Below are positions 17,539 through 27,425 of a stretch of 64,000 nucleotides of DNA, one piece after another. The position numbers were made by a program, and so were the translations under genes. How positions within the stretch are numbered: the stretch's first letter is position 1; the number at the start of each line of letters is the position of its first letter. Source of the stretch: PALSA-555 sp963821325 (GTDB lineage: Bacteria > Actinomycetota > Acidimicrobiia > IMCC26256 > PALSA-555). The DNA lies in NCBI GenBank assembly GCA_963821325.1, contig CAWGDC010000002.1, positions 1 through 64,000 of the forward strand. The letters are read 5' to 3'. The notes beneath the pieces were generated by a model, which was given only the letters and a program-made list of their open reading frames with translations, was not told where the DNA came from and did not search any database.

Positions 17539-17735
17539 CTAGTCCTGCTCGTCGGTGGCCGAGAGGCTGCGGACGACGTGGGAATTGGCGAGCCTGATGA
17601 CGCCCGTGATGGCCCGCATTCCTGACAGTTCCAGATCTCGGCGGTGTCGTTCGCGGTTGTTGCGGTGGCGACCGCATGCCCATCGGGGGCGAACACGACA
17701 TCGGGCACCGCACCCTGCGGTCCCGCGCGTACCGT
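17539..17735 (-). pseudogene. C-terminal fragment of a WD40-repeat protein
   Basis: On the minus strand, one WD40-like repeat reads VVFAPDGHAVATATTANDTA followed by EIWNCQECGP. After a one-base shift the expected tail appears, TGVIRLANSHVVRSLSATDE, with the stop at 17539-17541. This ending (a W-C-x2-C-G pair, then an LA-x2-x-VVR-L tail) is typical of large nSTAND/BTAD-type ATPase-WD40 proteins. Everything upstream is missing, cut off near the MarR stop codon. It is a relic of a much larger gene. Confidence 0.6.
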
Positions 17736-17736
17736 G

Positions 17737-18210
17737 TTAGGGGACGACCAGTGAACCCTCAAGTTGCTCGGTCAGCAGCTCGAGCGAGCGGTGCAGCTGT
17801 GCGAAGCGCCGCGGCCCGACGATCTCCGCGATCCGCAACTGGGCCGCCCCCGCCGCGGCGTAGATGGTCTGCTCAAGCCGCCGTCCCTTGGAAGTGAGCC
17901 GGATGACACGAGCCCTTCCGTCGGCCGAATCGGGCACGCGCAACAGGTACCCGTGTGCCTCTAGGTGCCCGAGGAGGTCGTTGACCGACTGTTTCGTGAT
18001 CCCCACCCGGTCTGCAAGTTGGCTTGGACGTACTCCCTCGAGGCCCGGATAGCGCCAGAGCCCGACGTGCGCCGCGTTCAGATCGTCGAAGCCCGCCTCA
18101 ACGACGCCCGCGTACAGCTGATCACGGACCCACTGCCAAACAACACGGAGCATGGCGCCGACGTATGGGCTTCGCTCCCCGTTGGGGTGGTCGAACGAGT
18201 CGCTTGACAT
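17737..18210 (-). CDS. MarR family regulator
   Basis: The start is probably ATG 18210; ATG 18228 is possible and would lie inside the operator. The 157-residue protein contains a winged-helix domain with SQLADRVGITKQSVNDLLGH as recognition helix region, and the wing LRVPDSADGRARVIRLTSKG. It is divergent from the AAA-type gene that follows, and a palindrome sits directly upstream, so repression of itself and perhaps the neighbour is likely. Ligand unknown. Confidence 0.85.
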   Translation of the reverse strand: MSSDSFDHPNGERSPYVGAMLRVVWQWVRDQLYAGVVEAGFDDLNAAHVGLWRYPGLEGVRPSQLADRVGITKQSVNDLLGHLEAHGYLLRVPDSADGRARVIRLTSKGRRLEQTIYAAAGAAQLRIAEIVGPRRFAQLHRSLELLTEQLEGSLVVP

Positions 18211-18213
18211 CAG

Positions 18214-18232
18214 TCGTAAGGTTACCATACGA
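18214..18232. promoter_or_regulatory. Palindromic operator upstream of MarR gene
   Basis: TCGTAAGGTTACCATACGA is a 19 bp imperfect palindrome, matching its own reverse complement at 16 positions. A further TCGTAAGG half-site lies at 18239-18246. It lies against the MarR start codon and in the divergent promoter region, where MarR proteins usually bind. Binding is inference. Confidence 0.6.
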
Positions 18233-18296
18233 TCTTCAATCGTAAGGAGAACTGACTATCTGATCCGGGACACGTTCCTACGAGGAGGTGGCCGAA

Positions 18297-21132
18297 GTGA
18301 GAACAGCAGTACCTCAGAGGTCGCGTGGGAGGCACCCGCCGACGAGGGCATCGCGCTGCCCGGTGCACTGCGAGCGGGAGAGAACCGTCGATTTGTCGGG
18401 CGTGTGGCGGCACGCGAACAGCTCACGTCGGCTTGGAAGGACGCGGCAACGGGTGCCCGGCGTGTCGCACTCATCTCCGGTGAGCCAGGTGTTGGCAAGA
18501 CGCGGCTCGCGGCCGAAGTCGCGCGTGCAGCGCACACGGAGGGAGCCACCGTCCTCTACGGTCGATGCGACGAGGAGCTCGGCGTCCCGTACCAACCCTT
18601 TGTCGAGGCCCTGCGACCGTACGTCGGCGCGTGCCGACCCGATGAGCTCGCGGAGCAGGTCGCTCCGCACGGCGGCGACCTCGCACGGCTGCTGCCGCAG
18701 ATCGCCGAACGAGTCCCAGGCTTGCCCGACCCTCTGCGGGCCGACCCTGAGACCGAGCGCTTCCGCCTCTTCGAACGATCACGTCCTTCCTGACCCGGAT
18801 GGGATCGGCTCACGCTGTCGTGCTCGTGCTCGACGACCTGCACTGGGCGGCGAAGCCCACCCTCCTCTTGCTGCGGCACCTCGCAACCGCCGACGCGTCT
18901 CCCGCGCTCTTCATCCTCGGCACGTATCGCGAGACGGATCTCAGCCGGACGCACCCGTTAGCGGAGATGCTCGCGGACCTTCGTCGGAGCGACGACGTCG
19001 ACCGAGTCGCCCTGCACGGACTTGATCTGGCCGAGGTCGAGGAGTTTGTGACGACCGCAGCCGGTCACCTTCTCGACGACGTCGGCCAACGACTGGTCCG
19101 ATTGCTCTATGACGAGACTGATGGCAACCCCTTCTTCATCGGGCAAGTGCTGCAGCATCTCGCCGAGTCGGGAGCGATCGTTGAACGCGACGGTCGATGG
19201 GTCCCGGGCAAACCCCCGGACGAGATCGGCATTCCCGAGGGCGTCCGAGAAGTCGTTGGTCGACGTTTGGCTCGTCTGCGAGCGTCGACCAACGAGGTCA
19301 TGGCAGCCGCCGCCGTCATCGGACGGGACTTCGACCGAGACGTGCTGACACGCGCTATGGACGTCGATCCTGAGGCAGTGCTCGACGCGCTCGAGGAGGC
19401 TGAGGAGGCGAACCTGGTCGCGGTCATCGGCGGTCGGGGAGGTCGCTACAGCTTCGTGCACGCGATCGTTCGATCGACGTTGTACGAGGAGATCCCGACA
19501 ACGCGGCGGCTTCGTCTTCATCGGCGCATCGGTGAGACTTTGGAGGCGAGCGATGCAGACCGCCACATCGACGAGCTCGCCTATCACTTCGCAGAGGCGG
19601 CGGCCCTGGGTGAGACCGATCGGGCGATCGACTACGGGCGGCGCGCCGCGGAGCGTGCAATTGGACGACTCGCGTACGAGGAAGCCGCTGCTGATTTCGA
19701 ACGCGCGCTCACGACGCTCGACCCCGCTAGTCGTAAGGACCGCGAACGCCGAGCTGAGCTCCTTGTAGAGCTCGGCCGCGTGCTGTGGACCTTCGGTGAG
19801 CGCATCCCGGCACGGCAGCGGCTGGCGGAAGCGCGCACCTTGTCGCTCGAGGTGCATCGCCCCGACCTGCTCGCCGAGGCGGCGATCACGAGTGGCGGCG
19901 TCCGCGCCTGGACGGAGGCCGGGCGCGTTGATGAGCACCTCGTTGAACTGTTGGAGGAGGCCTTGGCGGAGCTGCCGACCGGAGACTTGGGCCTTCGCGC
20001 CATGGCGATGGCACGGCTGGCAGCGGAGCTCTACTTCCTTACTGGTTCCGTCGAACGCCGGAGCGCCCTGATCGCGGACGCACTGGCTATGGCGCGCCGG
20101 ATCGGCGACGGCCAGACGCTCGCCTACGTCCTTGGGGCAGCTCACTGGGGAATCTTCATGCCGGGAAACGCTCAAGCGCGCGAGGCGATCGCCCAAGAAA
20201 TGCTGGCGCACTCCGAAGCGTCCGGAGACCGCAACCACGAAGCAGCGGCGCACTCCTGGCTCTTCACCGACCTCGTCGAGCTCGGAGATATTCCAGCGGC
20301 CACCGAACAGGCCGAGCTCGAGTTCGCGCTCGCTGAGGAGTTGCGCCAACCCGAGCTCCGCTGGGGAGCGCTGATCCACAAATCCGCACTGGCGCTGCTC
20401 CATGGCGAGCTCGACGAAGGCCAGAGCCTTGCCGACGAGGCGCTCGCGCTCAGTGAACGCGTCGGCATCCAAAGCGGGCTGCAGATGTACGGGGTCGCCG
20501 ATATCGCGCTCCGACGCTTGCGCGGCGGACTCGAGGAGCTCGTACCGCTCGCCGAAGCGATGGTCGAGGAGTACCCGCTCGTGCCGGCGTGGCGATCGGG
20601 GCTAGCGTACGTCTACCGCGAGCTCGGGCTGCGTGAAGAGGCACGAGAGCAGCTCGAGTTCTTGGCCGCCGACGACTTCGCCCGGCTGACGTTCGACGGC
20701 AACTGGACTGTCGGAGCCGCCATCTTGTCGACCGTGTGCCACATGGTTGGCGACAAGCGTCGCGCCGCGGTGCTGTACGAGAGGTTCAGCCCGCTCGAGG
20801 ATTGCTTCGTCGGCGCAGGCCTGCCGGCGGACATCCTCGGTTCTGCCCACCACTTCCTGATGCTCCTGGCGGCAACCACCCGAGAGTGGGACCGCTTCGA
20901 CCGCCACGCCGCTCAGGCTCTGTCACGACACGAGTCGATGGACGCCAGACCATGGCTCGCGACGACACAGGTCGACATGGCAAGTGTGCTTGTCGAGCGG
21001 GGATTCGACGGGGACGCCGTGCGGGCCGACGAACTCCTCGGGGCCTGCCTCACAACGTGCGCCGAAATCGGGATGCCGGCACTGGCAAGGCGAGCCGAAG
21101 CCGTTCACGAAGGACTGACTCGAAGACCGTGA
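18297..21132 (+). pseudogene. AAA/TPR regulatory ATPase, frameshifted
   Basis: Read through, this is a 900-residue relative of the cyclase-AAA protein at 11849, without the cyclase domain. A GTG at 18297 has AGGAGG eight bases upstream but is in a different frame from the body, so one shift lies near 18300-18370. The ATPase has Walker A GEPGVGKTRL near 18480. A second shift near 18775 joins ERFRLFE to ITSFLTRMGSAHAVV, after which the Walker B-like LVLDDLHWAAK and a long TPR-like region run intact to 21132. Both breaks sit in otherwise conserved sequence. The intact 777-codon downstream frame could be expressed from ATG 18799, but it would lack the P-loop. Confidence 0.75.
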
Positions 21133-21213
21133 GGTCCGGGCGACCTCGGTTCCCCCGGCATGTCACCGCAGTTCGAGACGCCGAGGACCCCGCAAGGACA
21201 AGCTTCGTTTCTT

Positions 21214-21428
21214 GTCACCGAGAATGGCACCAGCGGAGGCAGATGAGCCGATCCTCGACGGACCAGCTGGCACTCGCCGGAACTGCACCCGCAGCAGCCG
21301 TCACGACTCGGTGCGATCCGGCACGTGGTGGACGTTTGTCAAGCCCCTCATAACCCGAAGGTCGCGGATTCAAATCCCGCCCCCGCCACCATTTGCCCAG
21401 TGGGGAGGCCCCGCTTGCGCGGGGCCTC
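21214..21428 (+). repeat. tRNA-Met 3' fragment (copy 5) module
   Basis: The core is 21347-21391, with one change in the T-loop (GCGGATTC). The leader begins GTCACCGAGAATGGCACCAG and ends GACGTTTGTCAAGCCC. The hairpin 21405-21428 has a 10 bp stem and loop TTGC; its sequence differs from copies 2-4 but its place is the same. Confidence 0.85.
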
Positions 21429-21491
21429 GCTGCTGGGTGGCTCCTCCATTCAGCCGCGAGAAACAGGGCGCCCTTGACCGACCGTTCCCCA

Positions 21492-22493
21492 TCAACCCGT
21501 GAACGTGGGTGGGCGCGCGATTGGAGCGGGTCCCGACGAGTTGCCGCTTGGCACCGCAGCGCCCGGGGCGGGGCTCGTGGAGCTGGCGGGGCACAGGAGG
21601 TAGTTCGGGATGTTGGTGGTGGTGCCTCCGACCACGGTGGCTGTCGACGCGATGCACCAGGGGGAGGCACCGGTTCCCTGGTTCGTCGCCAAGCCGTCCG
21701 TCGCGAAGGCGGCGTAGCCCGAACTGGCGGGGTCGATGGGGAAGTCGTTGCCGCGGCTCGCGGCGCTCGCGTATTCGGCCCAGGTCGCGATCGCTCCGTT
21801 GGGCATATGTGGTCCGACGACGAACGAGGCACTCGTGATCGTCACCCTGAAGGGAGTGACATCGCTGACGAAGCCGGGGTCGTTGACCCCGTTGTTGAGG
21901 TGGAGATGCAGCACGTCATGCAACGGCTGGGCTTTGGTGGCCGGGCCATCACAGCCCGCCGTTTCCAGCGACGCCGCCAGGTCGGGACGGGTCGCGTCGG
22001 GCGCCCCGTCGGTGATGTCGATTTCGGGAACGCTGGCGAACTCCACGTAGGTCCCGCTTGACACGTCGTTACCGAGACATTCCTGGTTGCTCGGCACCGG
22101 CGCACCCACGGCCGTTTGCGTGCCCTGGTCCGTCGTCCCGGGAGGGCCGACGGCGATGAACAGGTCGTCTCCCTTCGCCCACACCGGGTGCGTGGCATCG
22201 CCGGGGTTGTCGTTCAGCTCGAAGAACCATGTCCCGGCGAATCCGCTCGTCCCCACTTTGATGAACGAGTTCTGGCGAACCGGGAACACCGTGTTGTCCA
22301 GGATCGGGCTCAGCCCCGGGCGCGGCGAACTCGTGGCCGCGGGACCCGCCACCGCTACGACGCTGGCCAACGTGACGGCCACTGCAACCAGCGTCGCGAG
22401 TGGCGTGTGATGCCGGCGCGACTGACGCCCGCGCCAGCACTTCCAACTGTCACGTCTCGCAAACCCAACCGCGTGCCCTTCGCCGGCCGCCAC
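21492..22493 (-). CDS. Secreted protein of unknown function
   Basis: A signal peptide is clear: SRRHHTPLATLVAVAVTLAS followed by VVAVAGPAATS. The start is uncertain; GTG 22493 is one in-frame choice, and the frame continues upstream without coding character. The mature part of about 270 residues contains NTVFPVRQNSFIKVGTSGFA, FFELNDNPGDATHPVWAKGD and three to four cysteines (NQECLG, AGCDGP, PWCIAS, YLLCPA). The tail is proline-rich. No domain is recognised. It is alone in its direction beside a small membrane protein, and may be cell-surface or extracellular. Confidence 0.65.
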   Translation of the reverse strand: MAAGEGHAVGFARRDSWKCWRGRQSRRHHTPLATLVAVAVTLASVVAVAGPAATSSPRPGLSPILDNTVFPVRQNSFIKVGTSGFAGTWFFELNDNPGDATHPVWAKGDDLFIAVGPPGTTDQGTQTAVGAPVPSNQECLGNDVSSGTYVEFASVPEIDITDGAPDATRPDLAASLETAGCDGPATKAQPLHDVLHLHLNNGVNDPGFVSDVTPFRVTITSASFVVGPHMPNGAIATWAEYASAASRGNDFPIDPASSGYAAFATDGLATNQGTGASPWCIASTATVVGGTTTNIPNYLLCPASSTSPAPGAAVPSGNSSGPAPIARPPTFTG

Positions 22494-22624
22494 AACACCG
22501 AGCGTAGGCCACCTTCGTCGCGCTACGTTCCCGTCGCCCGCCTGCACCCGCGCTCGAACCAACCGGGTAGACCCGCTGCCGAAGCGGCTGTGGCCGCCCG
22601 CACCACGAACACCCGCGAGCAGCA

Positions 22625-22882
22625 CTACCTCGGCACCAAAGCCGCGCCCGGGGACCGAGCGGACCGACGACGGAGCTGAACTGGCGATCGAGGCCGCCTG
22701 ACATAGTTGTCGAGCTGCTCTAAGGCATCGACGTAGTTGTCGATCTCCTCGGTCCTCAGTTCCTCGTCCGTCGGCTCCCTATCTGTGACGGCAAGCTGTA
22801 TCGCGATGAACCCAACAGCACTCAGAAGAATGAATACGGTTTGACGTTCGTCGAGGACACTCGTAGAGCTGAGAATGGCCAA
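22625..22882 (-). CDS. Small membrane protein
   Basis: An 85-residue frame from ATG 22882 has one membrane segment (VFILLSAVGFIAIQLAV, about residues 16-32) followed by an acidic stretch (EPTDEELRTEEIDNYVDALE) and a basic tail. The tail after residue 65 looks non-coding, so the true end may be blurred. No family is recognised. Confidence 0.4.
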   Translation of the reverse strand: MAILSSTSVLDERQTVFILLSAVGFIAIQLAVTDREPTDEELRTEEIDNYVDALEQLDNYVRRPRSPVQLRRRSARSPGAALVPR

Positions 22883-22923
22883 GACTATTGCTGCTGCTTC
22901 AAGACGATGGGCCAGACTCGAAA

Positions 22924-22962
22924 GCCCAGGTCAGAGGTCCCGGCAGCGAGAGCGCCGGGGCC
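22924..22962 (+). repeat. Decayed tail of the tRNA-fragment module
   Basis: CCCAGGTCAGAGGTCCCGGC and the pairing GCCGGGGCC resemble the bases that follow the tRNA fragments (compare ACCAGGTCAGAGGCCCC in copy 4). No tRNA part is left in front of it. It may mark a ninth, deleted site. Confidence 0.35.
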
Positions 22963-23036
22963 GCGCCCATTGAAAAGCGGGCCGAATGTCAACGAAGCAA
23001 AATCGGGCGGCTTGGCGCATTCTTGAACCCGCCGGG

Positions 23037-24452
23037 TCAAGACTTCAGGCGCCGTTGATCGGAGTCCAGCTTTTCAAGGTTCGCTACGGCGCGTTCGGTA
23101 TACGTGAGGAGCCTCGCGATCGCCTCAGCCATGCGAGGTTCGCTCGCTCTCTCGAACATCCCTCGGACGATGTTCAGTCGGCTCGACTCCAACCACGCCG
23201 CCATGTCGTCTTCCGCGTTCCAGAGTCTGAGCGACTCCAGCTGGCCGCGCATGTTCGGGATCCAGTCGTTCGCTGCGTCGGGATAGCGATTCGTCGGCGA
23301 GAGGCGGGACTTCGCCACCTCGTCACTGCCTCGGCTGGCCTCGAGGTACCCAATGACGGCAGCGTTGAACGTGGGGAACACGGTGCTGATGCACTGGAGC
23401 GTGATTCGGCCAGGCTCGAAGATCGGGCGAGCTGGGGCCTTGCCGAGCCCGGCCGCGGAGCAGTCGACGTGCAGCTGTCCGCGGTCGGTCGGGATCGTCC
23501 CGTGTTCGAGTTCGATCGCGTCGGCACGGATCGTCTTGATGCGGCCGAGTCGCACGACGTTTTCGATGCTCCGCAGACGCTCGAGTTCGGCGACGGTCAA
23601 CGTGGCAGCGTGGTACATGGTCGGCGCGACACTCGGATCGAGGCGGAGCAGCTCGCCACAGGCTTCAAGCCGCGCAAACAGGTCGTCGATGCTCTCGGCC
23701 TCGGCCGACGCTTCAACGCTGCGCGACACACCGTCGACCGTGTCGGTCACAAGTTCGAGAGGCTGCACTTGGGCGCGGTTCCACATCCAGGCGTCGCGGG
23801 ACCGTATCCACCGGATCTCGTCGGGATCGACGCCGCCTTCGAGCAGCCACGTGCACACGTCGGAGCCGGTCTTGCCGCCGCCGATCACCGTGTAGCCGGT
23901 CGGCGGCTCACGTACGTCGGGCAGCTTGTTCACGGGAACGCACCGGACATCTGGGCCGACGGCGAACGAAGGTGTGTGCCTCGACGGGATCGTCGGTTCG
24001 AGGTAACGGGCGTCGACAACGGCGCGTCTGACCTTGACCTCCGTGGTCGCCCCCGTCAGGGTGGCGACAAACGCGACATCCGAGGTTTCGAGCCCCAAGT
24101 AGTTGGACATCGGGAAGAACCGCACCTGTCCCGACGCCACATGGTGCTCGTCCATCACACGCCGGAAGTAGTCGCAGATCTGTACGCCATCCGCCTGCTG
24201 GTACAGCCCGGCATTGAGTCCACGCTCGTCGAGTTGGTCGTTGCCGAGCGGTCGCGAGTTGACGCCATAGCACGCGGCCGGCTGATGGAGGCGTACAAAC
24301 GGGTAGGCATCGTTCCAGTGGCCGCCAGGGACGTGCCGGCGGTCCACCATGACGACGTCGCAGTCCCGATCCGCGTCGATCAGGGCGTCGACAAAGGACA
24401 GGCCCGCTGCTCCCGCCCCGATCACGAGGTAGTCGGTTTCGATCGCCTTCAC
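23037..24452 (-). CDS. FAD-dependent oxidoreductase
   Basis: The protein is 471 residues from ATG 24452. A Rossmann FAD motif opens it (YLVIGAGAAGLSFVDALIDA, GxGxxG), followed by a substrate-side GGHWNDAYPFVRLHQPAACY. A second nucleotide-binding motif TVIGGGKTGSDVCTWLL lies near residue 195. The two dinucleotide folds and the PGGHW motif fit the flavin-containing monooxygenase/thioredoxin-reductase-like superfamily. A close annotation would be NAD(P)/FAD-dependent oxidoreductase. The substrate is not evident. The gene is intact in a stretch where several neighbours are broken. Confidence 0.8.
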   Translation of the reverse strand: MKAIETDYLVIGAGAAGLSFVDALIDADRDCDVVMVDRRHVPGGHWNDAYPFVRLHQPAACYGVNSRPLGNDQLDERGLNAGLYQQADGVQICDYFRRVMDEHHVASGQVRFFPMSNYLGLETSDVAFVATLTGATTEVKVRRAVVDARYLEPTIPSRHTPSFAVGPDVRCVPVNKLPDVREPPTGYTVIGGGKTGSDVCTWLLEGGVDPDEIRWIRSRDAWMWNRAQVQPLELVTDTVDGVSRSVEASAEAESIDDLFARLEACGELLRLDPSVAPTMYHAATLTVAELERLRSIENVVRLGRIKTIRADAIELEHGTIPTDRGQLHVDCSAAGLGKAPARPIFEPGRITLQCISTVFPTFNAAVIGYLEASRGSDEVAKSRLSPTNRYPDAANDWIPNMRGQLESLRLWNAEDDMAAWLESSRLNIVRGMFERASEPRMAEAIARLLTYTERAVANLEKLDSDQRRLKS

Positions 24453-24480
24453 GAATCAGCCTCCCTCTGTCCGTCTGAGC

Positions 24481-24560
24481 GCACGCTCGGGACCTTTCCT
24501 GCTGATGCTCATGTTGCGGTAGTTCGGTGCCATGTGGTGCCAAACCGGCGCGCATGTGGG
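24481..24560 (+). repeat. Downstream part of integration module (no tRNA)
   Basis: CGCTCGGGACCTTTCCTGCT through CATGTTGCGGTAGTTCGGTG and CCATGTGGTGCCAAACCGG repeats the sequence behind copies 2 (11310-11380) and 6 (29140-29210). Here the tRNA core and leader are absent. It lies directly between two minus-strand genes and shows that module pieces have been moved or deleted. Confidence 0.7.
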
Positions 24561-24615
24561 TGCACCTGCCGAGTCTCGGCGCTGGAACCCGGCGGCGCGC
24601 CGATTATGCCGTCGA

Positions 24616-25680
24616 TCAGGTGGACGGCACCCAACCCCGCGGCATAGGGAAGTCGAGATCCGAGTAGGTGACGATGCCCGGTGGCGCGGCCACGGCCGAT
24701 GGGATGGCGTTGAGCGCAGGGAGTGCGGTGATGATGTGCCCGATGACCATGAACTCCTCCATGGTCTGTGCTTGGAAGTCGGGCGGCGGGAGGAAGTCGA
24801 GCGTGGTTGTCACGGTCGGAAGCCCGTCGACCCTGATAACCCACCCGTCCCTCTCGATGACCCAGTCGGGCTCGAGGGTCGACCCCTTCTTCCAGCGGAC
24901 GTTCAGATCGACGACGGTGCGAGCACCGATGCGGCCCTGCCAACTGGCGGCGACGCCTGCGACGCACCCGGCAGGGATCGTCCATGACGCCATCTCGACG
25001 TCCTCGGTTGTCTTCGCGAACTCGGACTCGCAGACGATGTCGTCGAGCTCGACATCGAGGGCGTCGGCCACCATCGCCACCGCCTCACCGAAGACCGCCG
25101 TACCGTCCCGGGCCATGTCATGAAGGTCGGGATGGTCGATCGGCTGCCCGAACCCGACCGGCCTTTCGGTCTCGGGCGAGTCGTAGAAGGTGGTGTTGGC
25201 CGTCTCGCTCACGGTGACCTTGTCGATCCGGCTGCAGATGCCGGCAACGGTGATCGCGACCAGGTCCGCGAAGCCCGGGCTGACCCCGGTCCCCAGCAGC
25301 GAGGAGCCCCCTCGCTCGCACGCGGCGACCAGCCGGTCACGGTCGTCACCGAGTCGGCGCCCGTTGATGAACGCGGCAGTCGTGACGACATTGGCGCCGG
25401 TCTCGAGGATGCGAACGAGCTCGTCGATCGACGGCCACTTCGGGTTGTAGACGACGCAGTCGGGCTTCAGCCCAAGCAGTGCCTCGACGTCGTTCGTGGC
25501 GGCGATCCCGACCGGATCGATGCCGACCAGCTCGCCGACGTCGACACCGTCCTTGCTCTCGGACCAGGCGTAGCAGCCCACCAGCCGCAGGCCGGGGTTG
25601 GCGACGATTGCCTTGACCGATTCTTTACCGACGTTCCCCGTCGTCCACTGCACCACGCGAGCCGCCACGCGAGCCTCCAT
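24616..25680 (-). CDS. Dihydrodipicolinate reductase-like NAD(P)-binding protein
   Basis: The probable start is ATG 25680, giving 354 residues. The N-terminus RVVQWTTGNVGKESVKAIVA is the NAD(P)-binding loop found in DapB-like proteins and in diaminopentanoate/amine dehydrogenase relatives. GVSPGFADLVAITVAGICSR and TFYDSPETERPVGFGQ follow in the central domain. Many actinobacterial paralogues cluster with lipid-degradation genes, but the substrate here is unknown. It is not the lysine-pathway DapB, which is shorter and has an SGTHHPxK motif absent here. The gene is complete. Confidence 0.75.
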   Translation of the reverse strand: MEARVAARVVQWTTGNVGKESVKAIVANPGLRLVGCYAWSESKDGVDVGELVGIDPVGIAATNDVEALLGLKPDCVVYNPKWPSIDELVRILETGANVVTTAAFINGRRLGDDRDRLVAACERGGSSLLGTGVSPGFADLVAITVAGICSRIDKVTVSETANTTFYDSPETERPVGFGQPIDHPDLHDMARDGTAVFGEAVAMVADALDVELDDIVCESEFAKTTEDVEMASWTIPAGCVAGVAASWQGRIGARTVVDLNVRWKKGSTLEPDWVIERDGWVIRVDGLPTVTTTLDFLPPPDFQAQTMEEFMVIGHIITALPALNAIPSAVAAPPGIVTYSDLDFPMPRGWVPST

Positions 25681-26180
25681 CGAGATCCGCCACAATGCAC
25701 TCGCACAGCGGCTGGTCACGAGTGTTCACCGGGCCCCACGTCGACGGCAACCTCCGCGAGGGCGCCTCGGAGAATGCCAGTCAGGTGCTGATGCGTGATG
25801 GAGTGGCGAACGCAACGAGCACACCGCGATCGCGGCTCGGCACCGCTTCGCGTGCAGGACATGTGGGGGACAGACCTCTGCGATGCGCCCGGTAGGCAGC
25901 GGCGTCGTCGAGCCCGACAGAGCCAATTCGCGACGAAGGGCTGTCAGCGAAGTTGTTACCAGTGGGCCCGGACGCGGCGCTACTGGACGGACTCAGTGGG
26001 ACTGGGCGGACTCCGGCTCGGGCGAGTTGGAACTGGGCGGTACCCGGTGGCGCTGGACGGACTGTCGCTTCCGAGCAACCCGCGCTGACAATCTGGGCTT
26101 GGTCGTGAAGCCCAGAGTGGTTACTCTCCTTGGCTTCCATTCCGGTGCTTGGGGCTCGGTGCGCCGGGGGGAGGGGCAGA
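25681..26180. other. Spacer with a strongly decayed integration module
   Basis: Around 25938-26000, GGCTGTCAGCGAAGTTGTTA and CCAGTGGGCCCGGACG echo the GTCACCGAACTTGTCACCAA leader of the tRNA-fragment modules. No tRNA core follows. Several ACTGGGCGG/CTGGACGGACT-like short repeats occur at 25980-26060. No convincing gene is seen; GAGGGG at 26171 belongs to the next gene. Confidence 0.4.
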
Positions 26181-27250
26181 ATGCGTCGCGGGTGGGGCCT
26201 GGTAGTTGCATCGTTGATGACATTGTTGGCGACCGTATCCGTCTTGAGTCTTCCTGCGGCAGCGTCTGGCTCCGACCCGCGGAGCGAGGCGGATTGGATC
26301 CTTTCGGCTCAATTGCCAAACGGCGCGATCGCGACACATGCCGACCAAACGTTCGTGAGTCCGTACCTGGCCGGGTACGCGGCAGTGGGATTGTCCGATG
26401 CCACAAGAGTGTCGGGAGATCCTCGTTATGCCGAGGCAGCTTGGCGAGCGCTTGAGTGGCAAGCCTCCCAGATGGACGCCAATGGCTACGTGACGGACTT
26501 TCGCATCACGAACGGCAGTCTTGTTTCGACCGGAAGCGAAGATTCCACCGACGCGTACGCCGGCATGTTCCTCCTCGCGCTCGACGCCGCGTTCCGCGCT
26601 GCCCCCAATAAGCCGCTGCTCCGTGCGCTCGCGCCGGAGGTGCGCGCTGCGGTGAACGCCGTTCGCTCGACACAACGTGCGGACGGACTCACGGGAGCCA
26701 AGCCGTCCTACATGGTCGCTTATCTCATGAACCAAGCCGAGGCCTTCGCGGGGCTTACAGCGGCGGCCCGGCTCGCGTTCATCCTGGGCGACCCGTTGCT
26801 CGCACGAGATGCTCGTACCGCGGCCGGTCGGATACAGGCTGGTGTTGAGCAACTCTGGAATCCCGAACCGGTGCATACGACTGGGCGTCCCATCCCGACG
26901 GGGCGCACCAAACCACGAACTGGTCGCAGCTCTATCCCGACGCGGTGAGCCAAATCTGGGCGGTACGTTTCGGCGTCGCGCGCCCCGACCACGCCGACGC
27001 GATCCTGCAGCGGTTCCTCGAGACGCACCCGAACGCCTACGACCCCAGCGCCCCCGATCTCGTCAACGGGGCAGTCGGTCCGACCGGCTACTGGCCTGGT
27101 CTCGGCTTGGCGCTGCGCTCGGTCGATCCGGGCGCGCCGAGCCGCTTCCTCGCCGGCACACGAGGGCAGGCGGCAGCGACCTCGCGCGCCTGGCCGTACT
27201 CGGCCCAGATCGCGGGGGATTCGATCGAGCTCATCGCAGCCGGAGGCTGA
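26181..27250 (+). pseudogene. Secreted glycosidase-like protein, frameshifted
   Basis: ATG 26181 with GAGGGG before it opens a signal peptide (MRRGWGLVVASLMTLLATVS, cleaved near AAASG). The mature part has a helical pattern (ADWILSAQLPNGAIATHADQ, then AGYAAVGLSDATRVSGD and WRALEWQASQMDANGYVTDF) like six-hairpin alpha/alpha-toroid glycosidases and lyases. The frame slips near 26865; the other frame restores AYDWASHPDG, then TTNWSQLYPDAVSQIWAV, and runs to 27250. Read through, it is about 355 residues. No catalytic residue can be assigned with confidence. Confidence 0.65.
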
Positions 27251-27425
27251 GTCTGGCGCGCGGCTCTCACCAAGTGCCCGGCCGCAACGTCCTTCACGGG
27301 CCTGCACCTGGTTGGCGGCAAGCGCGCCGTGACCCGCGGTCTATAGAACCGCGAGTCCGCCATTGGACCCGCGGGCCAGTTTGAGAGGTGTTGGAGCCCG
27401 GTCGCCCGGCGACCATGCTGGTCAC

